Assembly (NCBI RefSeq): GCF_003435815.1
Contig: NZ_QTUV01000001.1
Coordinates: forward strand, 62,001 to 126,000
Source: Dorea sp. AM10-31
GTDB lineage: Bacteria > Bacillota > Clostridia > Lachnospirales > Lachnospiraceae
DNA: 64,000 nucleotides
Direction of reading: 5' to 3'
Shown here: in pieces, positions 52,397 to 61,401 of the stretch
How the letters are laid out: every line of letters begins with the position of its first letter
Position numbering within the stretch: position 1 is the stretch's first letter
The notes under the pieces: generated by a model
What the model saw: the letters and a program-made list of their open reading frames with translations, nothing else
Told to the model about the DNA's origin: nothing
The model's database searches: none
Made by a program: the position numbers and the translations under genes

Positions 52397-53560
52397 CTAT
52401 TCTTCTGCAGCTTTCTTTGCAAACCACGGCACCGGTCTTTCACTCATCAAACGCTCCATCAGGTTGAGATTCGGATCGGAATGTTCCAGTTCTCTTGAAA
52501 AGCGGTATACCGTATCAACAAGATCTTCAAAATACAACTCTTTTTCATTCTTTATCCACTGCGCCATCAGAATTTCCTGCATAAGCAGTACACTTACAAC
52601 CGCCATCTGCGCCTTGGAATATGCATGTCCATCATAAACCGCACCACACAGATAAGTACTTAAGAAATACACAAGAAGCTGTTCTTTCTGTATCTCAAAT
52701 TCCGGCATCTTCTCTGCCATCCATCCTTCAAACGCATTCCTAAGCTCATAGTAGTGAGCCTCACCTTTTCCATACAGCCACTGTTCTGCTTCCAAAAGAT
52801 GTGGTTCCCAGTTATCTCGAAGTCTCTCTAACCGGTACTGATCCCGGAAAGTTTCTGTCATAAATTCATAGAACCTATGCTTCTCTTCTTCTGTATAAAG
52901 CTTAGCGATCTGTCCTTTTATATAATCCATTGCTTTTTCTGTCCGGTATTTTTCCAGTACCATTTCTCCGTCAAATATTTCCTGCTTCTGAATCCGGATC
53001 TGCAGGTCATGGGCGATTGCAAGCACAAGTCCGGTGCGCAGATTTAATGACAGTTCACGGTTCTGCAGGATCCGTATCATCATTGTTCTTGCATCTGCCA
53101 GAAGGGAATATAAAAATGGATCAAATGCATCATCCCAGCACTCTTCTTTCTCATCTTCATGAATCAGAAACTGCACCGGTTCTTTTCTTTGTAGCAGGAT
53201 TTTTGCCACTTCCGGGCATGACACAGAGAGCGTCATTTCCCTGACACCCTCAAATTCTTCAATATGCCTTGGATAACGCTTACACGTCTTACACAATGCC
53301 TTTTCACCAAGTGCTGTGTACATATTGCAGAGATTATCCTCATTCAGGAAATAACACCTTTTCTCCTCATCCTGCCGGAAAGCGCCTTCTTTCCAGTCCA
53401 CACCGGCACGAATCTCCTTTCGGTATTCTCCTGTTACTTTTTTATATTGCCTGAGCGCCGACTTATCCGCTACGATCTGCCATCCTGCGCAGCATGTATC
53501 TTCACAGGCTCCGGCAACGCAGTGAAACTGCCGGTAATAATCCGGTATTGTATATAACAT
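52397..53560 (-). CDS. FliB-like flagellin lysine N-methyltransferase family protein
   Basis: A 387-residue protein whose N-terminus reads IPDYYRQFHCVAGACEDTCCAGW, broken here as FHCVAGACEDTCCAGW, followed by CYFLNEDNLCNMY and CKTCKRYPRHIEEFEGV, giving a Cys cluster as in FliB, where a 4Fe-4S cluster carries methyl transfer. No flagellar or flagellin gene is in the window. It may be an orphan methyltransferase that modifies another protein. It follows dapL by six bases and precedes fluC on the same strand. Confidence 0.85.
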   Translation of the reverse strand: MLYTIPDYYRQFHCVAGACEDTCCAGWQIVADKSALRQYKKVTGEYRKEIRAGVDWKEGAFRQDEEKRCYFLNEDNLCNMYTALGEKALCKTCKRYPRHIEEFEGVREMTLSVSCPEVAKILLQRKEPVQFLIHEDEKEECWDDAFDPFLYSLLADARTMMIRILQNRELSLNLRTGLVLAIAHDLQIRIQKQEIFDGEMVLEKYRTEKAMDYIKGQIAKLYTEEEKHRFYEFMTETFRDQYRLERLRDNWEPHLLEAEQWLYGKGEAHYYELRNAFEGWMAEKMPEFEIQKEQLLVYFLSTYLCGAVYDGHAYSKAQMAVVSVLLMQEILMAQWIKNEKELYFEDLVDTVYRFSRELEHSDPNLNLMERLMSERPVPWFAKKAAEE

Positions 53561-53566
53561 AATAAA

Positions 53567-54784
53567 TTAGCCCATCTTCTTAATTCTTTCAATGGCTGCC
53601 ACTGTATTTTCATAAGAGCCAAATGCTGTCAGACGGAAATATCCTTCTCCGCTTGGTCCGAATCCTGATCCCGGAGTTCCTACAACACCGGCATCCTTTA
53701 ACAGATGATCAAAGAAATCCCAGGATGTCATTCCCTTTGGAACTTCCAGCCAGATATACGGTGCATTTACGCCACCGGATACGTTATATCCGGCATCTCT
53801 GAGGCCTTCTTTAATCGTTTTTGCATTCTTCATGTAGTAGGCAATCTGCTCTTTTAACTGTGCTTTACCAGCCTCAGAATATACAGCTTCTCCGGCCCTC
53901 TGTACGATATACGGTGCTCCGTTGTACTTCGTTCCATGTCTTCTTGCCCAAAGAGAATGCAACATTACATCTCCGGATTTCAGATCTTTTGGAATCACCG
54001 TTGCGCCAAGTCTGACACCTGTAAATCCTGCATTCTTTGAGAAACTTCTAAGCTCGATCGCGCAGGTTCTTGCACCTTCGCACTCATAAATGCTGTGCGG
54101 TACATCATCCTCAGAAATATATGCTTCATAAGCCGCATCATAGATAATGACTGCTCCGACTTTATTGGCATAATCTACCCATTCCTGTAACTGTGCTTTT
54201 GTAATGGTAGATCCTGTCGGGTTATTCGGGAAACACAGATAAATAATATCCGGTGTTTCTTTCGGCAGTTCCGGTGCAAAATTCGTCTCTTTTGTACATG
54301 GCATGTAAATGACATCGCTCCATGTCTCTGTCTTCGCATCGTAAGTTCCTGTACGTCCTGCCATAACGTTTGTATCTACATAAACCGGATATACCGGATC
54401 ACATACGGCGATCTTATTGTCTTTGGCAAAGATTTCCTGAATGTTACCAGAGTCACATTTTGCTCCGTCAGAAATGAAGATCTCGTCTGCTTTGATATCA
54501 CATCCTTTATCCTGATAATCGTTCTTTGCCATTGCACTTCTCAAAAATTCATATCCCAGATCCGGTGCATACCCGTGGAATGTCTCCGCATGTGCCATCT
54601 CGTCTACTGCACTGTGCAGGCTGTCAATGATTGCCGGTGCCAGTGGCTGTGTAACATCACCGATTCCAAGACGGATAATGCTCTTGTCCGGATTCTCTTC
54701 CTGATAAGCACGTACTTTCTTTCCAATTGTGGAAAATAAATAGCTTCCCGGCAGTTTTAAATAATCTTCATTTACTTTAAACAT
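53567..54784 (-). CDS. dapL: LL-diaminopimelate aminotransferase
   Basis: PLP enzyme converting tetrahydrodipicolinate to LL-diaminopimelate in one step. The 405-residue protein has [73 protein letters not shown] and the Schiff-base Lys in [16 protein letters not shown]. These are typical of the DapL group found in Clostridia. Its partner dapF follows upstream, and dapB is 9 kb away on the other strand, so this route appears to feed lysine and peptidoglycan. Confidence 0.95.
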   Translation of the reverse strand: MFKVNEDYLKLPGSYLFSTIGKKVRAYQEENPDKSIIRLGIGDVTQPLAPAIIDSLHSAVDEMAHAETFHGYAPDLGYEFLRSAMAKNDYQDKGCDIKADEIFISDGAKCDSGNIQEIFAKDNKIAVCDPVYPVYVDTNVMAGRTGTYDAKTETWSDVIYMPCTKETNFAPELPKETPDIIYLCFPNNPTGSTITKAQLQEWVDYANKVGAVIIYDAAYEAYISEDDVPHSIYECEGARTCAIELRSFSKNAGFTGVRLGATVIPKDLKSGDVMLHSLWARRHGTKYNGAPYIVQRAGEAVYSEAGKAQLKEQIAYYMKNAKTIKEGLRDAGYNVSGGVNAPYIWLEVPKGMTSWDFFDHLLKDAGVVGTPGSGFGPSGEGYFRLTAFGSYENTVAAIERIKKMG

Positions 54785-54850
54785 CTTTCTTCCTCCTGTT
54801 TATGACTTTACTGATTGTTTTATTGTTTCTGGAATTCAATGTGTGACGCA

Positions 54851-55708
54851 TTATACATCAATATCTGTAAGATCGATCTCTCCGTCAAATACAACCTTTG
54901 CAGGTCCGGTCATATAGACTTTATCTGCTTCTTTATCCCATTCAATGAGCAGATCGCCTCCCAGTAGTTTTACGGTTACCCGATTCTCTGTCAACCCGTT
55001 TAAAATGCTGGCTACTGCAACAGCGCAAGCACCTGTTCCACAGGCAAGTGTTTCACCGGAACCACGCTCCCACACACGCATCTCTACCGTTTTACGGTCC
55101 AGTACATGTGCAAATTCTGTATTGATACGCTCCGGGAACCGTTTATGATTTTCAAAAGACGGACCTATTTTCACAAGATCCAATCCTTTTACATCGTCTA
55201 CATAAACCACTGTATGCGGATTGCCCATGGAAACTCCTGTCATATAATATGTCTTTCCCTCTACTTCAAGCGGGGCATCAATGATTCTTGTATCTTCCGG
55301 ATTCTCCGGCACAATCGGAATCTGGGATGGCGCAAGGCGCGGACTTCCCATATCAACTTTCACAAGGTTTACTTTGCCATCTTCCACAGTCAGATCCAGA
55401 TATTTGATCCCACCAAGTGTCTCCACGGAAATGCTCGTCTTATCGGTAAGACCGTAATCATATACATATTTAGCAACACAGCGGATGCCATTTCCGCACA
55501 TTTCACCTCTGGAACCATCTGCATTATACATCTGCATTTCAAAATCTGCCACCTTGGACGGACAGATCATAATCAACCCGTCCGAACCGATTCCAAAATG
55601 TCTGTCACTGACAAACTTCGATACTTCCGCCGGATTCTTAATTGTTTCTCTCAAGCAGTTTACATAGACATAATCATTGCCCAACCCCTGCATTTTTGTA
55701 AATTCCAT
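54851..55708 (-). CDS. dapF: Diaminopimelate epimerase
   Basis: Interconverts LL- and meso-diaminopimelate using two Cys residues. Cys positions are in EMCGNGIRCVAKYV (first) and LACGTGACAVAVAS (second), both intact. The N-terminus MEFTKMQGLGNDYVYVN is characteristic and the length is 285. It lies between dapL (66 bases away) and the ANTAR regulator (15 bases). It supplies meso-DAP to peptidoglycan and lysine. Confidence 0.96.
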   Translation of the reverse strand: MEFTKMQGLGNDYVYVNCLRETIKNPAEVSKFVSDRHFGIGSDGLIMICPSKVADFEMQMYNADGSRGEMCGNGIRCVAKYVYDYGLTDKTSISVETLGGIKYLDLTVEDGKVNLVKVDMGSPRLAPSQIPIVPENPEDTRIIDAPLEVEGKTYYMTGVSMGNPHTVVYVDDVKGLDLVKIGPSFENHKRFPERINTEFAHVLDRKTVEMRVWERGSGETLACGTGACAVAVASILNGLTENRVTVKLLGGDLLIEWDKEADKVYMTGPAKVVFDGEIDLTDIDV

Positions 55709-55722
55709 CTTCTATATCTCCT

Positions 55723-56271
55723 CTACTCTGACATAATGCTCAATACCATCTCTGCTGTCTCTACCATGTTTGTTCCACTGTCCATACTGCTTTTCTGCAA
55801 ATATCTATGTGCCTCTTCTTCCGTCATATTGTTACGTGCCATCAGCAGTTCTTTTGCCTTTCTAACTGTCTCTTGCTGCTTCGGATCACGGTTTTTTAAC
55901 TGCTTCTTGCGTTTCCGTCTGCGCCTGTCAATATCGGTCAGCATCATCTCGATCGTATTCATCAGATCATACACTTTAATCGGCATCGACAATCCCATCA
56001 CGCCCCGCACCAGTCCGTCACTCCATTTATCCTGCGACGCGACAAGCAGCATATCAAAATTTTCCGGAAGATATTCTCTGAGATCCGTATACATCATATC
56101 TTTTAATTTGTAACCACACACGACAATTCCTTCATCCACAGTATCCGCATAATGCATTGCCTGTGCCCCCGTTGTCGCCACTCCGGTAACATTTACTCCA
56201 TTTCGCACCAGCAGATTCCGGATATTAATTGCATTTTCCTTCTTTGGAAATACTACAATAATACCTATCAT
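55723..56271 (-). CDS. ANTAR-domain RNA-binding regulator with degenerate receiver (NitR-like)
   Basis: A 182-residue protein. The first 120 residues have a receiver-like fold but lack the acidic pair (VVFPKKENA) and the phospho-acceptor Asp (the spot reads GIVVCGYKLKDM). The C-terminal ANTAR helix bundle (KAKELLMARNNMTEEEAHRYLQ, split as KAKELLMARNN and MTEEEAHRYLQ) binds RNA hairpins. This position directly after glnA is that of NitR in Clostridium, so antitermination of nitrogen genes is likely (inference). No phosphorylation is expected. Confidence 0.85.
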   Translation of the reverse strand: MIGIIVVFPKKENAINIRNLLVRNGVNVTGVATTGAQAMHYADTVDEGIVVCGYKLKDMMYTDLREYLPENFDMLLVASQDKWSDGLVRGVMGLSMPIKVYDLMNTIEMMLTDIDRRRRKRKKQLKNRDPKQQETVRKAKELLMARNNMTEEEAHRYLQKSSMDSGTNMVETAEMVLSIMSE

Positions 56272-56318
56272 GCTGACACCTCCTTTAGTCGTCTCATTTT
56301 TATTCTTACTAAGGGTGC

Positions 56319-57650
56319 CTAAATGACATGCAGGTACTTTGCGATTTCCCAGTCTGTCACCTGATTACGATAATTCATGTACTCTTCCGTCTTCACTTTG
56401 ATATATTTTTCCGTCAGATCATCGCCAAGCACATTTTTAATATAAGTGTCCTCTTCAAATGCCTGTGCTGCTTCCAGAAGCGTTCTCGGCAGAAGTTCTG
56501 CACCAGCTGCCGCCCGCTCTTCTTCCGTCATCTCAAAAATATTGCAGTCAATGCTTTTTGGCGGCATGATCTTGTTGCGGATTCCGTCCAGTCCAGCGGC
56601 AAGGCATACTGCAAATGCCAGATATGGATTGGCTGACGGATCAGGACTGCGAAGCTCGATTCTCTCCTCACCCTCCGGCGCCGTCGGGATCCGGATCAAT
56701 GGCGTTCTGTTCTTGGCTGACCATGCAATATATACCGGTGCTTCAAATCCCGGCACAAGACGCTTATATGAATTCACGATCGGATTCGTAATAAAGGTCA
56801 GCGCTTTGATATGTTTCATAATTCCACCGATGAAATAATAAGCTTCTTTACTCAGCCCTTTCTCATCTGAACTGTCTGAAAATACATTCACACCATCCCG
56901 GCTTAATGACATGTTCGTATGCATGCCGGAACCATTCTCTCCGTACTTCGGTTTTGGCATAAAGGATGCATGCAGACCGTGTCTCTTGGCAATCGTCTTG
57001 ACAACCAGTTTGAATGTCATGATATTGTCTGCCGCAGACAACGCCTCGTCATATTGGAAATCAATCTCATGCTGTGCCGGCGACATCTCGTGGTGAGATG
57101 CCTCGATGACAAATCCCATATCCTCCATTGTCAATACCATGTCACGTCTCGCATTTTCGCCGAAATCTAATGGTCCAAGGTCAAAATATGTGGCTCGCTC
57201 ATGGGAAATCGTTGTCGGTACACTGTCATCATCCATATGGAATAAGAAAAATTCACATTCCGGCCCGACGTTAAACTGATATCCCATCTCTTTTGCCTCT
57301 TCGATCACTTTCTTCAGTACATATCTCGGATCGCTCTCAAATGGTGTTCCGTCTGCTTTATGCACCTCGCAGATCAGTCTTGCAACTTTACCCTGCTGTG
57401 GCCTCCACGGAAAAATCTCAAATGTATTCAGATCCGGATAAAGATACATATCCGAATCTTCCACCCTTGCAAAGCCTTCAATGGAAGAGCCGTCAAACAT
57501 GCACTGGTTATTCAGCGCTTTCTCCAACTGGCTGGTAGTGATCGCTACATTTTTCAATGTTCCGAAAATATCGGTAAACTGCAGCCGGATGAATCCCACA
57601 TCCTCTTCTTCTACCATCTGTAAAATATCTTCACGCGTATAATTATTCAT
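56319..57650 (-). CDS. glnA: Glutamine synthetase, type I
   Basis: Makes glutamine from glutamate, ammonia and ATP; the main nitrogen entry step. The 443-residue protein opens MNNYTREDILQMVEEEDVGF and has QFTDIFGTLKN, CMFDGSSIEGFARVEDSDM, GPECEFFLFH, PSANPYLAFAVCLAAGLDGI and the NRTPLIRIP nucleotide loop. There is no adenylylation-site loop of the proteobacterial kind, suggesting the feedback-inhibited Gram-positive type. The ATG at 57650 follows GGAGG by eight bases; a second ATG at 57668 lies in the hairpin. A consensus promoter is upstream. Confidence 0.96.
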   Translation of the reverse strand: MNNYTREDILQMVEEEDVGFIRLQFTDIFGTLKNVAITTSQLEKALNNQCMFDGSSIEGFARVEDSDMYLYPDLNTFEIFPWRPQQGKVARLICEVHKADGTPFESDPRYVLKKVIEEAKEMGYQFNVGPECEFFLFHMDDDSVPTTISHERATYFDLGPLDFGENARRDMVLTMEDMGFVIEASHHEMSPAQHEIDFQYDEALSAADNIMTFKLVVKTIAKRHGLHASFMPKPKYGENGSGMHTNMSLSRDGVNVFSDSSDEKGLSKEAYYFIGGIMKHIKALTFITNPIVNSYKRLVPGFEAPVYIAWSAKNRTPLIRIPTAPEGEERIELRSPDPSANPYLAFAVCLAAGLDGIRNKIMPPKSIDCNIFEMTEEERAAAGAELLPRTLLEAAQAFEEDTYIKNVLGDDLTEKYIKVKTEEYMNYRNQVTDWEIAKYLHVI

Positions 57651-57653
57651 TAT

Positions 57654-57668
57654 ATGCACCTCCTGCAT
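57654..57668. promoter_or_regulatory. Hairpin presenting the glnA ribosome binding site in its loop
   Basis: On the minus strand ATGCA-GGAGG-TGCAT: exact 5-base arms with the Shine-Dalgarno GGAGG as the loop, four bases before the ATG. It could control translation by opening or closing. Confidence 0.5.
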
Positions 57669-57687
57669 TTACTGCTGTATGTAAAAA

Positions 57688-57718
57688 TGGGCGTTCTCAT
57701 GCCTTAGATGAAAACGCC
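57688..57718 (-). promoter_or_regulatory. Stem-loop in the glnA leader (possible attenuator)
   Basis: GGCGTTTTCAT and ATGAGAACGCC form 11 pairs (one G-U) with a 7-base loop CTAAGGC, followed by CCATTTTTAC, a T-rich tract. It looks like a weak intrinsic terminator in the leader. The loop does not match the A1/G4 hexaloop of known ANTAR targets. Confidence 0.5.
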
Positions 57719-57738
57719 ATTGCTTTACCTCGTTAAAA

Positions 57739-57767
57739 ATTATAGAAAAAAAAGCCCTCTTTGTCAA
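57739..57767 (-). promoter_or_regulatory. glnA promoter
   Basis: On the minus strand TTGACA (57767-57762), 17 bases, TATAAT (57744-57739): a perfect consensus promoter. It faces away from the pduL promoter, with 28 bases between their -35 boxes. Confidence 0.85.
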
Positions 57768-57795
57768 CGAAAAATGTCGTTGTTGATACTTTTGA

Positions 57796-57824
57796 TTGAA
57801 AAACCGAACGCACTCTGTTACAAT
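57796..57824 (+). promoter_or_regulatory. pduL promoter
   Basis: TTGAAA (57796-57801), 17 bases, TACAAT (57819-57824), with TG one base before the -10. About 70 bases upstream of the ATG. Confidence 0.7.
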
Positions 57825-57897
57825 ATTTCTAATAAGGTTTTCAGAAAATGGCTATGAATAAAAATTAATGCAGATAATAGAAGGAGGCTCAGATACT

Positions 57898-58542
57898 ATG
57901 GGACTTGCAATACCAATCGAAACAAGCGCAAGACACATCCATATGTGCCAGGAAGATTTTGAACACTTATTTGGGAAAGGGAAAACGATCACCCACCGGG
58001 TAGATCTGAGCCAGCCTGGTCAGTATGCCTGTGAAGAACGCGTTACGATCAAAGGTCCGAAAGGAACATTTGAAAATGTTGCTCTGCTTGGACCTTTCCG
58101 TAATGAGACACAGGTGGAGATTTCCATGACTGATTCACGAAAGCTCGGCATTCCGGGCATCATCCGTCAATCCGGCGATACGAAGGGCACACCCGGCTGC
58201 ACGCTGCTCGGTCCTGCCGGTGAGATTGAACTCGATCACGGTGTGATTGTTGCAAAGCGCCATATCCACATGACTCCAGTGCAGGCAGTCCAGTTAAATG
58301 TCAAAGACAAAGATGAAGTGTTCGTCATTATGGAGAGTTTTGAACGCTCTCTGATCTTTGCTGATGTTGTTGTCCGTGTACACCCGGACTTTGCACTCGC
58401 CATGCACGTCGATACAGACGAAGCAAATGCATTTGCCGGACATGAACACCCAACCGGTGTCATCTTAAAATTATTTGGCGGACGTACATACAATCTTCAG
58501 AAATGGGCAGACGAATTACAAAGCGGAATCAACCGGCTGTAG
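57898..58542 (+). CDS. pduL: PduL-type phosphate acyltransferase
   Basis: Transfers acyl groups between CoA and phosphate (acetyl- or propanoyl-phosphate). The 214-residue protein shows the two PduL half-domains with zinc-binding histidines: ETSARHIHMCQEDFEHLF and VIVAKRHIHMTPVQAVQLN, plus GPFRNETQVEISM and VHVDTDEANAFAG-like text (actual: MHVDTDEANAFAGHEHPTG). No microcompartment shell genes are nearby, so it is probably a stand-alone phosphotransacetylase. The ATG at 57898 has AAGGAGG 10 bases upstream. Its stop codon lies inside the terminator loop. Confidence 0.9.
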   Translation: MGLAIPIETSARHIHMCQEDFEHLFGKGKTITHRVDLSQPGQYACEERVTIKGPKGTFENVALLGPFRNETQVEISMTDSRKLGIPGIIRQSGDTKGTPGCTLLGPAGEIELDHGVIVAKRHIHMTPVQAVQLNVKDKDEVFVIMESFERSLIFADVVVRVHPDFALAMHVDTDEANAFAGHEHPTGVILKLFGGRTYNLQKWADELQSGINRL

Positions 58543-58564
58543 CCGGTGATTCCGCTCTTTTTAT
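58522..58564 (+). terminator. pduL terminator, containing its stop codon
   Basis: AGCGGAATCA plus CCGGC pair with GCCGG and TGATTCCGCT (one bulged A), then CTTTTTATT. The pduL stop codon TAG (58540-58542) sits in the loop, so the last codons encode the terminator stem. Confidence 0.85.
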
Positions 58565-58612
58565 TATTCCATCACTGCATTCTAAATATTTCTAATTTTC
58601 AAATCGTCGTGT

Positions 58613-58858
58613 TTACAACTTTGCAGTCAGTGTCTTTGCACTGACTCCTTTTAACATTCCAAGTTTTCCGGAAAGAGAGCTTGTCACATCTCCCGGCGCG
58701 TCCAGCACCACACTGATGATCGACACTTCTCTCTGCCGGTACGGAATGCCCATTCTTCCGACAATATAATTTCTAAATTCGTGAAGCAGTTCATTCACCG
58801 TTACTGCTGCCTCTTCATCTTTTATAATAATGCTGATTACAGATACACGACTATCCAT
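58613..58858 (-). CDS. TM1266-family iron-only hydrogenase system putative regulator
   Basis: An 81-residue protein of ACT-like fold: SRVSVISIIIKDEEAAVTVN, FRNYIVGRMGIPYR and SIISVVLDAPGDVTSSLSG are typical of the TM1266/NikR-C-like family, which travels with [FeFe] hydrogenase genes. The hydrogenase itself is not in this window. I start at ATG 58858, nine bases after GAGAGG; an upstream ATG at 58888 lacks such spacing. It lies 20 bases after the exoA-like stop. Confidence 0.8.
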   Translation of the reverse strand: MDSRVSVISIIIKDEEAAVTVNELLHEFRNYIVGRMGIPYRQREVSIISVVLDAPGDVTSSLSGKLGMLKGVSAKTLTAKL

Positions 58859-58877
58859 CCGTCTCTTCCTCTCTTCA

Positions 58878-59633
58878 CTATAATGCAATGTCCAGTTCGA
58901 TTGGGCAATGATCCGATCCCATAACGTCGGTCAGGATCTTCGCATCTTCAATCTTATCCTTCAGGCAGTCCGATACACAAAAATAGTCAATTCTCCATCC
59001 TGCATTCTTTGCCCTTGCGCTGAAACGGTAAGACCACCAAGAATAAATTCCTTCCACATCCGGATACAGATAACGGAATGTATCTGTAAATCCTGCTGCA
59101 AGAAGGTCTGTGAATTTTCCACGTTCTTCATCTGTAAATCCGGCATTCTTACGGTTCGTCTTCGGATTCTTCAAGTCGATCTCTTTGTGTGCAACATTCA
59201 GATCCCCACAGAAAACCACTGGTTTCTTCTCTTCCAGCCCTTTCAGATAAGCGAGAAAATCATCTTCCCATGTCATTCTGTAATCCAGTCTTGCCAGTTC
59301 GCTCTGTGAATTCGGCGTATACACTGTCACAAAATAAAAATCCTCATACTCCAGTGTGATTACACGGCCTTCCTGATCGTGTTCTTCAATTGCCATGCCA
59401 TAAGTAACAGCAAGGGGCCTTTCTTTTGTAAATACCGCCGTTCCGGAATAACCTTTCTTCACGGCATAATTCCAGTACTGTTCGTATCCATCCAGCTCCA
59501 GATCTAATTGTCCTTCCTGCATCTTCGTTTCCTGAATACAGAAAATATCTGCATCCGCTTCTTTGAAGAAATCAAGAAATCCTTTCTTTACGCAGGCACG
59601 AATTCCATTTACATTCCATGATATACATTTCAT
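58878..59633 (-). CDS. xth: Exodeoxyribonuclease III
   Basis: AP endonuclease/3'-exonuclease for base-excision repair. The 251-residue protein has [31 protein letters not shown] (catalytic Glu), [24 protein letters not shown] and [12 protein letters not shown] (catalytic His). Full length; start ATG at 59633 with a modest Shine-Dalgarno. It is followed by the TM1266-like gene and preceded by truA, all on minus. Confidence 0.94.
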   Translation of the reverse strand: MKCISWNVNGIRACVKKGFLDFFKEADADIFCIQETKMQEGQLDLELDGYEQYWNYAVKKGYSGTAVFTKERPLAVTYGMAIEEHDQEGRVITLEYEDFYFVTVYTPNSQSELARLDYRMTWEDDFLAYLKGLEEKKPVVFCGDLNVAHKEIDLKNPKTNRKNAGFTDEERGKFTDLLAAGFTDTFRYLYPDVEGIYSWWSYRFSARAKNAGWRIDYFCVSDCLKDKIEDAKILTDVMGSDHCPIELDIAL

Positions 59634-59648
59634 CTGTTCGTTTTCCTT

Positions 59649-60383
59649 CTAATAATACACTTTTCTTAAAAACAGACCTCTGGCTGGCGCGAGAAATCCG
59701 GCAAGGCTTCTGTCTTCTGCCGCAATCACAACCGGAAGCATCGATGCCTCACGCTTGCCGGTACCGATTTCCAGCAAAGTACCTGTCAAGATACGTGCCA
59801 TATGATATAAGAATCCAGTTCCATAGAAAGTGATACGCACCTTCTCACCGGAACTTACAATCTTGATATTGGTGATCTTGCGGATCGGATCTTTGCAATC
59901 CTTATCATCCGTAAAACTTGTAAAGTTCTTCGGTCCCAGCAGATATGGCACGGCCTCACGCATCGCTTCTATATCTAATTTTTCCGGATAATGATAGCAG
60001 TATCTTCTGGAAAATACATCCGGTTTTTCTCTGCAGTCAATATAATATTCATATTTCTTGCCTTTGGCACTTTTTCTGGCATGAAATCCATTTCGCACCA
60101 GTTCCACCTTCACGATACGGATATCCTCCGGGAGATAACGGTTCAACGAATCCTTCATCTCCTGTGGATCATACAATTTGGAAAGCTTCACACTTGCCAC
60201 CTGACCTCTTGCATGTACTCCGGCGTCTGTTCTCCCCGAACCGTCTACACGCACGCGGTATCCGACTAATTTGCCAATGCTCCATTCCAGTACAAACTGG
60301 ATCGTATTGTCTGTCGTCGCCTGCCGCTGCCATCCCTGATACCTGCTTCCATCATAGGAAATCGTTAATTTATATGTTCTCAT
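59649..60383 (-). CDS. truA: tRNA pseudouridine(38-40) synthase
   Basis: Modifies uridines 38-40 of many tRNAs. The catalytic Asp lies in VDGSGRTDAGVHARGQVAS. FHARKSAKGKKYEYYID, NFTSFTDDKDCKDPIRKI and FYGTGFLYHMARILTGTLL are the other family blocks. 244 residues, normal length. It lies between nrdR (about 70 bases upstream) and the exoA-like gene (15 bases downstream). Confidence 0.95.
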   Translation of the reverse strand: MRTYKLTISYDGSRYQGWQRQATTDNTIQFVLEWSIGKLVGYRVRVDGSGRTDAGVHARGQVASVKLSKLYDPQEMKDSLNRYLPEDIRIVKVELVRNGFHARKSAKGKKYEYYIDCREKPDVFSRRYCYHYPEKLDIEAMREAVPYLLGPKNFTSFTDDKDCKDPIRKITNIKIVSSGEKVRITFYGTGFLYHMARILTGTLLEIGTGKREASMLPVVIAAEDRSLAGFLAPARGLFLRKVYY

Positions 60384-60451
60384 AGTCTAATCACCCTGTC
60401 TATTTGTACTCATCTCACTATATTATATCCTGTACAGAATATTGTAAAACT

Positions 60452-60916
60452 TTATTGTTCCTGTCCATCCAGAATCTTCTTCAATTCATCCATAAATGTA
60501 TTCACATCCTTAAACTCCCTATATACAGATGCGAATCTTACATATGCAACTTCGTCCAAATCTTTCAGCGCATCCATAACGATCTCACCGATCGTACTGC
60601 TTGCAATCTCTTTCTCTTCCAGACTGAACACCTGTGTCTCCACAGCTTCCACTGTCTTCTGGATCCTTGCCGCCGATACCGGACGTTTATAACAAGCTCT
60701 TAAAATTCCTCTTTCAATCTTGCCTCGGTCATACTGTTCTCTGTTATCATCCTTTTTAATAATGATCAGCGGAATCGTCTCTATCTTTTCATAAGTCGTG
60801 AAACGTTTCCCGCATGCATCACAGGATCTGCGTCTGCGGATAGAATTGCCTTCTTCCGCCGGTCTTGAATCTATAACTCTTGTATCTGAATTACCACAAT
60901 ATGGACATTTCATCAC
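60452..60916 (-). CDS. nrdR: Transcriptional repressor NrdR
   Basis: ATP/dATP-sensing repressor of ribonucleotide reductase genes. The N-terminal zinc ribbon uses C4, C7 (MKCPYCGNSDTRVIDSR with leading Met-Met) and a second pair in SCDACGKRFTTYE, and the ATP-cone follows (IIKKDDNREQYDRGKIERGI). The length of 154 fits. Upstream lies the ylmC/ymxH gene, an arrangement common in Firmicutes. Confidence 0.95.
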   Translation of the reverse strand: MMKCPYCGNSDTRVIDSRPAEEGNSIRRRRSCDACGKRFTTYEKIETIPLIIIKKDDNREQYDRGKIERGILRACYKRPVSAARIQKTVEAVETQVFSLEEKEIASSTIGEIVMDALKDLDEVAYVRFASVYREFKDVNTFMDELKKILDGQEQ

Positions 60917-60992
60917 ACTAAATTCCTTTCATACATTCTATCTTTTAGTATATCGGTTGCTCTTAGAGAAGTCAAACATCAAAAGAAACATT

Positions 60993-61232
60993 TTACTTTT
61001 CTTCATGCATTTCAATCAGAATAATATCCGGTCCAATCCGTTTAATACAGGCAAATGGAATGATGTATTCTCCATCCTCACAGAAAAAATTACAGATCCC
61101 CCGCCCTTTTGGTATAATGATTGCTTCAATTTTTCCTTTTTTCTCATCTATGACCAGATCTTCTACATATCCAAGTTTGCAACAGTCACACGCATTGATC
61201 ACTTCTTTTTCCTGAAATTCACTGAAACGCAC
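60993..61232 (-). CDS. YlmC/YmxH-family PRC-barrel sporulation protein
   Basis: A 79-residue protein: VRFSEFQEKEVINACDCCK, LGYVEDLVIDEKKGKIEAII and IPFACIKRIGPDIILIEM match the PRC-barrel YlmC/YmxH family linked to sporulation. I use a GTG at 61232, which matches the usual family length; an open frame extends 40 more residues upstream to 61352 but lacks family similarity. GGAAG lies five bases before the GTG, so the start is uncertain. Confidence 0.7.
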   Translation of the reverse strand: MRFSEFQEKEVINACDCCKLGYVEDLVIDEKKGKIEAIIIPKGRGICNFFCEDGEYIIPFACIKRIGPDIILIEMHEEK

Positions 61233-61401
61233 ACTGACACTTCCACTCGTATTATTCTTATATTTATTATATGCAGCACGCTGCTTATTCGTACAGGTGC
61301 ACATCTGGTGGAGCGTTTTTATATATAAGGAAAGTTCTTTCCCGATAAACAAAAACAGGAGTACAGTTCTTCACCATACCCCAGTTTATCTTCGCATTTT
61401 A

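Noticed and set aside
52367..52397. Fluoride riboswitch upstream of fluC
   Set aside because: Only about 30 bases separate it from the preceding gene, and no GGNGAUGG-type motif is visible.
55106..56113. 335-residue open frame on plus across dapF and the ANTAR gene
   Set aside because: It is antisense to two well-supported genes and has the composition of a shadow frame, despite its length.
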